From Aequorivita sp. CIP111184 (GTDB taxonomy: Bacteria > Bacteroidota > Bacteroidia > Flavobacteriales > Flavobacteriaceae), in assembly GCF_900489465.1 (NCBI RefSeq), contig NZ_UEFQ01000013.1, positions 558,001 through 622,000 of the forward strand: DNA of 64,000 nucleotides, given 5' to 3'. The position numbers were made by a program, and so were the translations under genes. Position 1 is the first letter of the stretch, and each line of letters opens with the position of its first letter. The notes below the pieces were generated by a model. The model searched no databases, was not told the origin of the DNA, and worked only from the letters and a program-made list of their open reading frames with translations. Below are positions 28,630 through 36,857 of the stretch, piece by piece.

Positions 28630-29428
28630 AACAATTGCCATTGCAGGATTAGGATGGCTTGGGCAACCTTTAGCGTATCGATTGAATATGCTTGGATATA
28701 TGGTAAAGGGTTCTGTAACAACCATTGAAAAAGCCACGATGCTCCAGAAGAATGGTTTTGATGCCTATCCCTTGGAGATATCTGAGATCGGAGTTATAGG
28801 GGAAGTAAAAACACTGCTGAAGAATGCCGATTGTTTGATGATCATGATTCCGCCTGGACTCCGAAAAAATACTGGGGCAGATTATGTTTTGAAAATGACC
28901 CATTTGCTTGAAGCCATAAAGGAATCTTCTGTTGAAAAAATAATTTTGATTAGCAGCACTTCAGTTTATGATGATTCACAGGGAAATGTAACTGAAAATA
29001 ACGAACCACAACCCGATACCATTGCTGGAAAACAATTGCGACAAGTGGAAGAATTATTTATTAATTCAGAAGAATTGCAAACTACCGTTGTGCGTTTTGG
29101 AGGATTAATTGGCGGTAGTCGTCAGCCCGCAAAATACTTAGCTGGGCGAAAAGATTTAAGCGATGGTAATGCGCCGGTAAATTTAATTCACCGTGATGAT
29201 TGTATTACTATTTTAATTGAAATTTTAAAACAGGACGCTTTCGGTAATGTTTTTAATGCTGTAAACCCAGACCATCCCAAAAAATCAGACTATTATATTC
29301 AAAAAACAAAAGAGCTTGGTTTGGAACCGCCAACTTTTGCTGAAGGAGATACCAATGAAATTTTTAAACAGGTGGATTCTGAAAATTTGGAAAAGATTTT
29401 AAATTATTCATTTAAAACTTCTCTATAA
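28622..29428 (+). CDS. NAD(P)-dependent epimerase/reductase family protein
   Basis: A 268-residue Rossmann-fold protein of the extended SDR type, close to the YeeZ group. The nucleotide-binding motif is IAGLGWLGQPLA (residues 6-17); LISSTSVYDD carries the Ser/Tyr pattern. The sequence lacks a clear YxxxK motif in the usual place, so the activity may be atypical. It starts eight bases before the stop of the M28 peptidase gene and ends at a strong bidirectional terminator. Function not assignable beyond the fold. Confidence 0.78.
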   Translation: MNKTIAIAGLGWLGQPLAYRLNMLGYMVKGSVTTIEKATMLQKNGFDAYPLEISEIGVIGEVKTLLKNADCLMIMIPPGLRKNTGADYVLKMTHLLEAIKESSVEKIILISSTSVYDDSQGNVTENNEPQPDTIAGKQLRQVEELFINSEELQTTVVRFGGLIGGSRQPAKYLAGRKDLSDGNAPVNLIHRDDCITILIEILKQDAFGNVFNAVNPDHPKKSDYYIQKTKELGLEPPTFAEGDTNEIFKQVDSENLEKILNYSFKTSL

Positions 29429-29432
29429 TAAA

Positions 29433-29458
29433 AAAAGGAGCCTTTTACAGCTCCTTTT
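29433..29458. terminator. Bidirectional intrinsic terminator
   Basis: AAAAGGAGC (29433-29441) pairs with GCTCCTTTT (29450-29458) around an eight-base loop. A and T runs on both sides serve both the epimerase-like gene (plus) and the M13 peptidase gene (minus), whose ends face each other here. Confidence 0.85.
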
Positions 29459-29482
29459 CATTTCAATAAAATACTTTAAAAA

Positions 29483-31549
29483 CTACCAAATACGAACTCT
29501 GTCTTCCGGAGCAAGGTACATTGGGTCGCCTTCTTTAATATCAAAAGCTTCATAAAAAGAGTCAACATTTAGCAAGGGTTGTGTAGCACGAACCATTCCT
29601 GGAGAATGTGGGTCTGTTTTCACTTGGTTGCGAAGTGCCTCTTCACGAGATTTGGTGCGCCATACTGTGGCCCAGCTCATAAAGAAACGTTGTTCTGGCG
29701 TAAAACCATCAATGTTATCAGGACGTCCATTTTCTTTGTAAAAACGTTGTAAACCATCATAAGCAGCAAGTACACCGCCAAGATCGCCAATGTTTTCGCC
29801 TAAAGTAAATTTCCCGTTGATGTAAACGCTGTCTAAAACCTCAACACTACTGTATTGCTCCGCAAGTTTATCACCGCGTTGGGTAAAGTTTTCAAGATCT
29901 TTATCTGTCCACCAGTTTACCAAGTTTCCGTTAGCGTCAAAACGTGAACCGCTATCATCAAAAGCATGCGAAATCTCATGACCAATTACGGCGCCAATTC
30001 CACCATAATTTACAGCTTCATCTGCCTTGTAATCGTAGAAAGGTGGTTGAAGAATTGCTGCTGGGAAAACGATTTCGTTATTGAATGGGTTAAAATAAGC
30101 ATTCACTGTTTGTGGGCTCATTCCCCATTCAGTGCGGTCTACGGGCTCATCTATTTTTTCAAGATTGTCTTTCATGTTCCAAGTTTGAACGGCTACCATA
30201 TTGTCATAATATGTATTTCCAGTTTTCACTTCCATAGATGAATAATCTTTCCATTTATCTGGGTATCCAATCTTTACAGTAAACTTGTCTAGTTTTTCAA
30301 TGGCTTTTACTTTTGTGCTATCGCTCATCCAATCTAAAGCGTTGATTCGGTCTTTATAAGCTGCAATGACGTTAGTAATCATTGTTTCTGCTTTTTCTTT
30401 TGCTTCTGGCGGAAACATCTCATCCACATATAATTTACCCAAAGCTTCACCTACACTTCCATTAACAGTTGCTAATGCACGTTCGGTCGCAGGTTTTTGT
30501 TTTTTGGTGCCTTTTAGAGTCGTTTCATAAAAATCAAAATTAGCTTTATCAATTTCTGTTGTCAACATACCAGCAGAACTGTTTAAAGTTGACCAACGCA
30601 TCACAGTTTTCCAAGTATCAAAATCTGGCTTCGCGAACATTTGCTTCAATGTTTCCATGTATTTTGGTTGCATCACGATAACAGTATCCATTTTTTTGGT
30701 AACACCCATACCTTTAAATGCCTCTTCCCACTGAAGTTGTGGAAGCATTTTTTGAAGTTCATCAATACTTCTTGGATTGTTGAAGTTCCTGAAATCACGA
30801 CTCGCCACTTTGTCCAATCTTGGAGTAGCAAGTTTTGTTTCAAAAGCAAGAATGATTTCTGCTTGCTTACGGGCAGATTCTTCAGAATCGCCTAAAAACT
30901 GAAGCATTCTTGTAATATGATCTACATATTGCTCACGTATTTTTACCGAAGCAGGATCTGTATTGGTATAAAAATCACGGTCCGGAAGGCCTAAACCACC
31001 TGGTGTAATATATGCAGAGTTTATTGAACTATTGCTTGGGTTAGAAAATGCGGCAAGACCCAAAAATGGTTGTGAAACTGCAACTGCATCTTCACTCATT
31101 AATTTTTGAAAATCTTCCATGGTTTTCATGGCTGCTATTTTTTCAAGCGTTGGTTTAATTGGTTCAATACCGGCTTTATTTCTTGAAACAGAATCCAACT
31201 TAGATTCATATATCATCAAAGCTTTGGCTTGGTCTGTTTTTTCAGCATATTTTCCGCTTTCTTTTGCTCTTGCCAAAATGTCCAGCATATCGGCATCAGT
31301 CTTTTTTCTTAGAATAGTGAATCCAGCCCAACTGGTTTGATCATCTGGAATCTCGTTATTTTTCATCCAGTTTCCATTCACATAATTGTAAAAATCTGCT
31401 TTAGGACTTACAGTGGTGTCCATGTTTGCAAGAATAATTCCGTGTGGCTCAGTGTCTGCCTGCGCAACTTCGGTCTTCTCTTTACAAGCGGTTGCGGCTA
31501 CTGCAATAACTGCAAAAGCAACAACGGGTTTTAAAAAATTAGTCTTCAT
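29483..31549 (-). CDS. M13 family metallopeptidase (PepO/neprilysin-like) lipoprotein
   Basis: A 688-residue M13 endopeptidase. It begins with a lipoprotein signal (KPVVAFAVIAVAATAC, lipobox ATAC), so it should be anchored in a membrane facing the periplasm. The zinc motif is GHEISHAFDDSG with the third ligand in ENIGDLGG, and NAYYNP-like (NAYFNPFNNEIVFPA) and RVN-type C-terminal motifs are present. The family cleaves peptides up to about 30-40 residues. Length is normal. It is transcribed alone and ends at the shared terminator. Confidence 0.93.
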   Translation of the reverse strand: MKTNFLKPVVAFAVIAVAATACKEKTEVAQADTEPHGIILANMDTTVSPKADFYNYVNGNWMKNNEIPDDQTSWAGFTILRKKTDADMLDILARAKESGKYAEKTDQAKALMIYESKLDSVSRNKAGIEPIKPTLEKIAAMKTMEDFQKLMSEDAVAVSQPFLGLAAFSNPSNSSINSAYITPGGLGLPDRDFYTNTDPASVKIREQYVDHITRMLQFLGDSEESARKQAEIILAFETKLATPRLDKVASRDFRNFNNPRSIDELQKMLPQLQWEEAFKGMGVTKKMDTVIVMQPKYMETLKQMFAKPDFDTWKTVMRWSTLNSSAGMLTTEIDKANFDFYETTLKGTKKQKPATERALATVNGSVGEALGKLYVDEMFPPEAKEKAETMITNVIAAYKDRINALDWMSDSTKVKAIEKLDKFTVKIGYPDKWKDYSSMEVKTGNTYYDNMVAVQTWNMKDNLEKIDEPVDRTEWGMSPQTVNAYFNPFNNEIVFPAAILQPPFYDYKADEAVNYGGIGAVIGHEISHAFDDSGSRFDANGNLVNWWTDKDLENFTQRGDKLAEQYSSVEVLDSVYINGKFTLGENIGDLGGVLAAYDGLQRFYKENGRPDNIDGFTPEQRFFMSWATVWRTKSREEALRNQVKTDPHSPGMVRATQPLLNVDSFYEAFDIKEGDPMYLAPEDRVRIW

Positions 31550-31622
31550 TTTATGATTTTTGATTAAAGTATTTATTGTTTGAATTTATATAATATGATA
31601 AGTTGTCTTTTCCTTGTTTTTG

Positions 31623-32213
31623 TTACACTTTTTTGTTCTTTTTGTCTTGAATTTCCAAATTCATGATGGAATCTTTATAGCGCTTTTGTTTTTTCAATTC
31701 GGTTTCTTCGTCTTCTTTCCTTTGAAAATCTATATTGTCTTTCTGAAATTTTTCGTTTAGTTGCACTATTAAGTTATTTACAGCAACGTTCATCTCTTTA
31801 ACGGAATTTTGAATTTTGGCAGAATCCAATAAAGATTGATGTGATGTTTGATAGAGTAACTCAGAACGTGTTTTTAAAACTAACAATCTACTGTTTATGG
31901 GCTTAGTGTTAAGTGTATCTGGAATGTTTTTAAAAATAGAATCTGAGTATTCTTTTAAGCGTTCAGAATGGGTTCTTAAACCTTCATAATTGCTACCGTT
32001 AATTTTTTTTGCTTCCAAAAATAAATCTTCCAAAACTCCCCAATGTACTGCTTGCTCTTTTGCAGGGGCAGAAAGCTCCGGGAAACTATACTCTTTGTAG
32101 CCAAAAATAATGGAAGCGTCATTTGTAGGCTCTTGGTTTTGATTCTCTTCAGAAGAATTTCCGCATGAAAAAATAAAGCCAAGAATTATTAAAAGGAAAA
32201 CTGTAAATCTCAT
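31623..32213 (-). CDS. Putative lipoprotein, unknown function
   Basis: A 196-residue protein with a lipoprotein signal (FTVFLLIILGFIFSCGNSSEEN, lipobox FSC) and an otherwise helical, Lys/Glu-rich body. The C-terminal 50 residues look like a coiled coil (EKFQKDNIDFQRKEDEETEL). No family is recognised. It lies upstream of the M13 peptidase gene on the same strand with a 73-base gap; it may be a separate transcript. Confidence 0.7.
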   Translation of the reverse strand: MRFTVFLLIILGFIFSCGNSSEENQNQEPTNDASIIFGYKEYSFPELSAPAKEQAVHWGVLEDLFLEAKKINGSNYEGLRTHSERLKEYSDSIFKNIPDTLNTKPINSRLLVLKTRSELLYQTSHQSLLDSAKIQNSVKEMNVAVNNLIVQLNEKFQKDNIDFQRKEDEETELKKQKRYKDSIMNLEIQDKKNKKV

Positions 32214-32275
32214 AAAAAATAAAAGAGGAACAAAGATACTGGTTATTAACTACATGAAGCATAATTTTTTTTGGC

Positions 32276-32304
32276 TTTGAAAGAAGTGATAATATGTATA
32301 TTTA
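32276..32304 (+). promoter_or_regulatory. Candidate promoter of the epimerase gene
   Basis: TTTG at 32276-32279 and TATATTTA at 32297-32304 (one mismatch to TAnnTTTG) are spaced 17 bases. Transcription would start near 32310, after an upstream in-frame ATG at 32294, which supports the start at 32330. Confidence 0.5.
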
Positions 32305-32329
32305 CACTTCATTTTTGAAAAAGAAAAAT

Positions 32330-33277
32330 ATGAAGAAACGAATTCTAATCATTGGTGCTTGCGGACAAATAGGAACGGAATTAACAGTTTATTTGCGGGA
32401 TAAATTTGGCAAGCATAAAGTAATAGCAAGCGACATTCGTGAAGGAGATGATGAACTGATGAAAGGTGGTCCGTTTGAAATTTTGGACGCCATGGATTAC
32501 AATGCGATTGAAGAAATTGTGATACGCCATGAAATTACAGATGTTTATTTAATGGCGGCTATGCTTTCGGCCACAGCAGAAAAGTTTCCTATGAAAGGAT
32601 GGAATTTGAATATGAATTCACTTTTTCACGTCTTGAATTTAGCAAAAGACAAAAAAATTGAAAAAATATTCTGGCCTTCTAGTATTGCAGTTTTTGGCCC
32701 TACAACCCCCAAGACCAATACCCCTCAACGGACCGTTATGGAGCCAAGCACCGTTTACGGAATAAGCAAGCAAACTGGCGAGCGTTGGTGTGAATATTAT
32801 TTTAACCGTTACGGAGTAGATGTTCGCAGCATCCGCTATCCTGGATTAATAAGCTATAAAACACTTCCGGGTGGTGGAACTACGGACTATGCGGTGGATA
32901 TATATCACAAAGCTATAAAACACAAAAAATACATTTGTTTTTTAAATGCTGAAACTACACTACCCATGATGTTTATGGACGATGCAATAAAAGCAACTGT
33001 AAATATTATGGAAACAGAACCTGAAAAGGTTAAAATTAGAAGCTCCTATAATCTTGCCGCAATGAGTTTTAATCCAGAAGAAATAACCGCGAGTATTCAG
33101 AAACATATTCCAGAATTTAAGATTGGATATGAGCCCGATTTTAGACAGGCTATTGCCGATAGCTGGCCGCAAAGCATTGACGATACTAAAGCTAAGGAAG
33201 ATTGGAATTGGAAAAGTGAAATTTCTTTAGATGAAATGACAACTATTATGCTTGAAAACTTGAAAGGAAAGTATTGA
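32330..33277 (+). CDS. NAD-dependent epimerase/dehydratase, L-threonine dehydrogenase-like
   Basis: A 315-residue extended SDR enzyme. The Rossmann motif is GACGQIGTEL (residues 8-17), followed by the SSIAVFG strand, the catalytic YGISKQTGE (Tyr-x3-Lys) and RYPGLISYKTLPGGGTTDYA. The last of these is the typical signature of SDR-type L-threonine 3-dehydrogenases, which convert threonine to 2-amino-3-oxobutyrate. I choose the ATG at 32330; the first in-frame ATG (32294) lies inside the predicted promoter. It stands alone. Confidence 0.8.
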   Translation: MKKRILIIGACGQIGTELTVYLRDKFGKHKVIASDIREGDDELMKGGPFEILDAMDYNAIEEIVIRHEITDVYLMAAMLSATAEKFPMKGWNLNMNSLFHVLNLAKDKKIEKIFWPSSIAVFGPTTPKTNTPQRTVMEPSTVYGISKQTGERWCEYYFNRYGVDVRSIRYPGLISYKTLPGGGTTDYAVDIYHKAIKHKKYICFLNAETTLPMMFMDDAIKATVNIMETEPEKVKIRSSYNLAAMSFNPEEITASIQKHIPEFKIGYEPDFRQAIADSWPQSIDDTKAKEDWNWKSEISLDEMTTIMLENLKGKY

Positions 33278-33292
33278 TATTGACCAACAATA

Positions 33293-34162
33293 TTACTTTT
33301 TAAACTCTACCTCAAGAATATTTGCAGTGCCATTTTTTCCTTCATTAGATATATAGAGCGTTCCTTCTGGAGAGAATGTAATTCCTTCGGGTTGGGGAAA
33401 AATATCACTGTGGAAGTAATGTATAATTTTCGGCTTGCTCAAGGAATCCATAATTAATACTTGGGGTGGATTGCTCTGTAAAACATAGATATTTCCATCA
33501 GCGGGGTTTATATCCATATCTGATGGTGAAAAAGAAGGGGTTTTATCAACATCGTCATCAGTATCTTTAATTTGGAAAACAGGATCTTTAAGTGAAATTT
33601 TAGCTATAGGGTTATTTGAAATTGTTTTGGTAGCGAGATCAAATGCATAAATACTTTTATAATCTTTCCCTTGTGGATCTTTGTTTTTTGCAGTCATTAA
33701 AAGCCTGTTGTTCTTGAGATCAACCCCTAAAGATTCCATATTGTTTTTCCCTGTAAAAGGAGTTTTATAGCTTTTTACTGTGAAATCGGTTTTCAAAAAA
33801 TTCGCAACCTCAAATATCTCACCATTACTTTCCAAAACATATGCGGTGCTGTCAACTATTACGAGTCCTTCATAATCTCCAGCTTTAGAAAAATTGATTT
33901 GGTAATCTACCAATGAAGTGGAAAGATTATACACAAAAATAATACCTTCCTCATCCTGCACACAGGCAATTTTGTCTTCAGAAATCCAACCAATACCTGA
34001 AATTTCATTGAGTTCAACGGGCATATCCCATTTGCGGATTATTGTATAGGTTTCTTCTTCTAAACGCGGATTGAGAGCTGGATTTTCAAAGGCATACCAT
34101 AAAATACCGACAAAGGCTAATACGCCAAATATTATCCAAAAAGCTATTTTGTTTTCGTTCAT
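33293..34162 (-). CDS. SdiA-regulated-like beta-propeller protein
   Basis: A 289-residue protein with one N-terminal transmembrane anchor (KIAFWIIFGVLAFVGILWYAF) and a beta-propeller-like body with repeats of the type EISGIGWISEDKIACVQDEEG, DYEGLVIVDSTAYVLES, and FPQPEGITFSPEGTLYISNEG. This is the SdiA-regulated / phytase-esterase-like family, often found exported or membrane-anchored. No catalytic site can be assigned. It is convergent with the epimerase gene, 15 bases apart. Confidence 0.75.
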   Translation of the reverse strand: MNENKIAFWIIFGVLAFVGILWYAFENPALNPRLEEETYTIIRKWDMPVELNEISGIGWISEDKIACVQDEEGIIFVYNLSTSLVDYQINFSKAGDYEGLVIVDSTAYVLESNGEIFEVANFLKTDFTVKSYKTPFTGKNNMESLGVDLKNNRLLMTAKNKDPQGKDYKSIYAFDLATKTISNNPIAKISLKDPVFQIKDTDDDVDKTPSFSPSDMDINPADGNIYVLQSNPPQVLIMDSLSKPKIIHYFHSDIFPQPEGITFSPEGTLYISNEGKNGTANILEVEFKK

Positions 34163-34380
34163 AAAGTTTTAGTAGTGTTAGATTTTTAATTTTTCAATTG
34201 GTTGAAATGAAATAGGCGATAATTTAAGCTAAATATTAATTTGGTTGGCATAAAATTATTATAAAAAAATGAAACTATTATTTATTTGCAACCATCAAAT
34301 GCTAGTTCTCAATTCGGTTTCATAAAATATCAAACTATTCATCAAAAGCTTAAAAAGCGATTGTTCTAGATTTTTCCTTG
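34163..34380. other. Non-coding stretch before the tRNA-Arg repeat array
   Basis: AT-rich sequence without a plausible reading frame longer than about 20 codons. I see no hairpin followed by a T run that would end the tRNA-Arg transcript here, and no known RNA. It separates the SdiA-regulated-like gene from the repeat array. Confidence 0.6.
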
Positions 34381-34567
34381 GCCTCACAAGCCCTAAAGTT
34401 TGGGGAAGTATGGATCTAATTTAGTAGCCTCACCAACCCCGAAGCGTCGGGGGAACTTGGATCTAATTTTGTAGCCTCACCAACCCCGAAGCGTCGGGGG
34501 AACTTAGATCTAATTTTGTAGCCTCACCAACCCCGAAGCGTCGGGGGAACTTAGATCTAATTTTGTA
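34381..34567 (-). repeat. Four tandem copies of a tRNA-Arg 3' fragment carrying a hairpin
   Basis: Four units begin with GCCTCAC at 34381, 34427, 34474 and 34521; the tRNA-Arg gene's own 3' end starts the same way at 34568. Steps are 46, 47, 47 and 47 bases. Each unit keeps the tRNA acceptor 3' strand, part of the T stem and the GATCTAA segment, but the T loop is replaced: units 2-4 have CCCCGAAGCGTCGGGG, unit 1 has CCCTAAAGTTTGGG. Units 3 and 4 are identical; unit 2 differs from them by one base (CTTGG versus CTTAG). In the direction of the tRNA transcript these follow immediately after the tRNA. Confidence 0.9.
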
Positions 34568-34637
34568 GCCTCACCAAGAATCGAACTTGGATCTAAAGTT
34601 TAGGAAACTTCTATTCTATCCATTGAACTATGAGGCC
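34566..34637 (-). tRNA. tRNA-Arg (anticodon CCU)
   Basis: A complete cloverleaf on the minus strand. Acceptor GGCCTCA pairs with TGAGGCT (one G-T), D stem GTTC/GAAT, anticodon stem GAAGT/ACTTT with the loop TTCCTAA giving anticodon CCT (codon AGG), and T stem CCAAG/CTTGG with the loop TTCGATT. Discriminator A. CCA is not encoded. It sits between a truncated copy (34661-34719) and the four repeat units, and has no clear promoter of its own between it and the truncated copy. Confidence 0.93.
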
Positions 34638-34660
34638 AATTTTTTTGCTCCAATAATTAG

Positions 34661-34719
34661 TACCTAAAGTTTAGGACCCCGAGGCTTCGGGGCTATTCTT
34701 TCCATTGAACTATGAGGCC
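34661..34719 (-). pseudogene. Truncated tRNA-Arg copy with hairpin insertion
   Basis: On the minus strand it starts GGCCTCATAGTTCAATGG, as the intact tRNA-Arg does, and then AAAGAATAG, with one difference from the D stem-loop of the gene. Next the first half of the anticodon stem is replaced by the hairpin CCCCGAAGCCTCGGGG, followed by TCCTAAACTTTAGG, which holds the anticodon region. The T arm and acceptor 3' strand are missing, so it cannot form a cloverleaf. It lies 23 bases upstream of the intact gene. Confidence 0.85.
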
Positions 34720-34733
34720 TTCATTATGGAAGG

Positions 34734-34741
34734 CAAATTTA
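34734..34741 (-). promoter_or_regulatory. Candidate -7 element of the tRNA-Arg locus
   Basis: On the minus strand TAAATTTG fits TAnnTTTG and ends 14 bases before the truncated tRNA copy. It is the only such element seen upstream of either copy, so the intact tRNA may be read from it through the pseudogene. The -33 element is not clear. Confidence 0.45.
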
Positions 34742-34791
34742 GTTATTTTAGAACGATTGCTATTAGTAAACTTCAAGCCAATGAAATGTTC

Positions 34792-35781
34792 TTATTTCTT
34801 TTTTAAACGATTGCGAAGCATGCACAAAACACCAATTTCTTCTTTTGATAAATTTTCTGCCTTTTTAAGCAATTGATTTATTTCCTTTTCAAAATATTGT
34901 AGTGTACGTCCTTTTGTATAATCATCAATAACACGTGGATCAATATAACTACTTCTTGCTACAGAAGGTGTGTTGCCCAACCTTTCAGAAACCATATTTA
35001 CGGCTTCTTTTATATTTTGGTCCAATAGTTTTTGATCTTTTTTATCAACAACCCCAAGTTCGTCCAACGCTATTGCGGCAATCATTGTTCCCGCCCAAGT
35101 TCTGAAATCCTTAGCTGAAAATTCTTCACCCATTACTTCGTGGATATAGGCATTCAAATCGTCACTCCTAACGTCAACAATATTGTTGTCTTCGTCTAGA
35201 TATTTGAAAATTTCATAGCCGGGCATATCATCAATTTCTTTTACAATTTTGGCCAATTTTTTATCCACTATATGTTTTTCCTGATCTTGACCAGATTTCC
35301 CGTTATAAGTAAAGATCATTTCATCACCCTCAATTTTAAGGTGTTTATGTCTTAAAGTAGTTAAGCCATACGTCTCATTTTCTTTAGAATATGTTTCGCT
35401 GCCGGGACGAAAAAATGCAGATTCCAATAAACGCAACATAGTGGCCATAACCTTTTCCCGATTCAATTTTCGCTTACGCAGATGCTGCCCGGTTACCCGC
35501 CGCATATGCTCTAGCTGATCGGCAAAATGTATAATGCGATCAAATTTTTTAGAATTTTGGCGCTTTGTATGTTTAGCATGATAGATGTACTGCTTACGGT
35601 CTTTGTCATCTCTTCCTGTAACCAATAATTTTACATTTCTGTTTTCACTTATTTCAACATTTGTCCAAGCGGGCGGAATTATTAGTGATTTTATCCAGTC
35701 TAGTGTTTCCTTTTCTTTTATGGTTTTCCCATCATTATCTTGATAGGTAAAGCCTTTACCGTGCTTCTTTCTGTAATACAT
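34792..35781 (-). CDS. DNA topoisomerase IB (poxvirus-type)
   Basis: A 329-residue type IB topoisomerase, which relaxes supercoils through a 3'-phosphotyrosine link. Recognisable parts are KFDRIIHFADQLEHMRR, the catalytic region with LESAFFRPGSETY and YGLTTLRHKHL (Arg and Lys), KDFRTWAGT (catalytic Arg of the C-terminal domain) and the active-site Tyr in RSSYIDPRVIDDY near residue 285. The size matches bacterial poxvirus-like enzymes. It stands alone, between the tRNA-Arg locus and tRNA-Asn. Confidence 0.93.
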   Translation of the reverse strand: MYYRKKHGKGFTYQDNDGKTIKEKETLDWIKSLIIPPAWTNVEISENRNVKLLVTGRDDKDRKQYIYHAKHTKRQNSKKFDRIIHFADQLEHMRRVTGQHLRKRKLNREKVMATMLRLLESAFFRPGSETYSKENETYGLTTLRHKHLKIEGDEMIFTYNGKSGQDQEKHIVDKKLAKIVKEIDDMPGYEIFKYLDEDNNIVDVRSDDLNAYIHEVMGEEFSAKDFRTWAGTMIAAIALDELGVVDKKDQKLLDQNIKEAVNMVSERLGNTPSVARSSYIDPRVIDDYTKGRTLQYFEKEINQLLKKAENLSKEEIGVLCMLRNRLKKK

Positions 35782-35904
35782 AGCTTTTTTAAAATAAAAT
35801 TAAAACAAAATTTTATTCTTACAGAAAAATTGTGCGATTTTGGAAGATTATAAATGCTAAATAAAAGAGAATGTTTAATTTATGTTTTACCTATCTAAAA
35901 CACA

Positions 35905-35932
35905 AAAGCCTCTACATTTCTGTAAAGGCTTT
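35905..35932 (-). terminator. Intrinsic terminator of tRNA-Asn
   Basis: AAAGCCT-c-TACA-tttc-TGTA-a-AGGCTTT forms a hairpin with one internal mismatch, 12 bases after the tRNA-Asn 3' end on the minus strand, followed by TTTTAG. Confidence 0.65.
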
Positions 35933-35943
35933 CTCTAACTAAG

Positions 35944-36017
35944 CTCCTCCTCTTGGGCTCGAACCAAGGACCCTCTGATTAACAGTCAGATGCTCTAACC
36001 AACTGAGCTAAGGAGGA
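35944..36017 (-). tRNA. tRNA-Asn (anticodon GUU)
   Basis: A 74-base cloverleaf on the minus strand: acceptor TCCTCCT/AGGAGGA, D arm GCTC...GAGC, anticodon stem TCTGA/TCAGA with the loop CTGTTAA giving GTT (Asn), and T stem CTTGG/CCAAG with the loop TTCGAGC. Discriminator G. CCA is not encoded. Confidence 0.96.
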
Positions 36018-36122
36018 ATTTTGCGTTAGCGGTTGCAAATATACCTATTTTTTAATTCCATCAAAATAAAAACCAAAAACTTTGTGATTTTTCTGTTTTT
36101 TAATATTTCAAAATATAAAAAA

Positions 36123-36857
36123 TTATAGGTCTTTAATTTGTTGGAGTAGCGATATATTTGCGGAAGAGCTACTGTTTGTAAGCGTTTCTATAGCTTCTTG
36201 TATTTTGTTTTCTTTCAAAAGTGACAAAGCCAAATAATATTTTGTGTCTTCATAAAAAACACTCTTAGTTTTTTTATTTGCTTTTTGGAGATATTTTTCA
36301 GCTTGTCGGGCATTTCCGTTTGCCAAATTTGCCACTCCTAAAAAATACACCAAGGTATCATTTTCTGGATGAGCCCCATAAATAGGCTCCCAACGTGATA
36401 TGGCATCAGCATATTCCTTTCGTTTATAATTAACCATTCCATAATAAAATTCATATTCTGAAGAAGTTCCCATAGTGGTGGGAAGGCCGGGGTCAGGTTT
36501 AAAATTTTCAGCAAAGACTTTTTCAGGAGAATTTCCACTAGTAAAAATTGCCCAAGAAGTAACACCAATTAATATTAAAAAAGAGGCCGCTAAAGCAAGC
36601 CAACCTATATTTTTCCATTTTTTTTCGGGCTCTTCTGCAATGTCTTCATGAAAGTTATCTAAGGCATTTTTTAAGTTGTATTCCTCTACGCTATTAAAAA
36701 GTAGGCGTTGCTCTTCAACCAGCGTTTTAAAATCTGTATAAATTTTCATGCGCTCATTAAAATCGGCCAATTCAGCTGTATCTAGTTTGCCCAAAAGATA
36801 GGCATCAATAAGCTCTTGATTTTCTTGATTGTTTTCTATTTTTTTATTTGGATCCAT
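36123..36857 (-). CDS. Membrane TPR protein, probable partner of the ECF sigma factor
   Basis: A 244-residue protein: a cytoplasmic part (1-80) with the pattern IDAYLLGKLDTAELADFNERM seen in anti-sigma proteins, one transmembrane helix (WLALAASFLILIGVTSWAIF, about 88-107) and a periplasmic part with TPR-like repeats (KEYADAISRWEPIYGAHPEN, then YFLGVANLANGNARQAEKYL). Its start overlaps the end of the sigma factor gene by 14 bases, which is the usual layout for sigma/anti-sigma pairs. Anti-sigma activity is inferred; no zinc-binding motif (HxxxCxxC) is present. Confidence 0.75.
   Translation of the reverse strand: MDPNKKIENNQENQELIDAYLLGKLDTAELADFNERMKIYTDFKTLVEEQRLLFNSVEEYNLKNALDNFHEDIAEEPEKKWKNIGWLALAASFLILIGVTSWAIFTSGNSPEKVFAENFKPDPGLPTTMGTSSEYEFYYGMVNYKRKEYADAISRWEPIYGAHPENDTLVYFLGVANLANGNARQAEKYLQKANKKTKSVFYEDTKYYLALSLLKENKIQEAIETLTNSSSSANISLLQQIKDL

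Noticed and set aside
32294-32329. Upstream ATG of the epimerase gene as start
   Set aside because: It lies within the predicted promoter; the ATG at 32330 gives the usual family N terminus.
34381-34567. CRISPR-like array of regular repeats
   Set aside because: The 46-47 bp units are contiguous with no spacers and derive from the tRNA-Arg end; no cas genes occur in the window.
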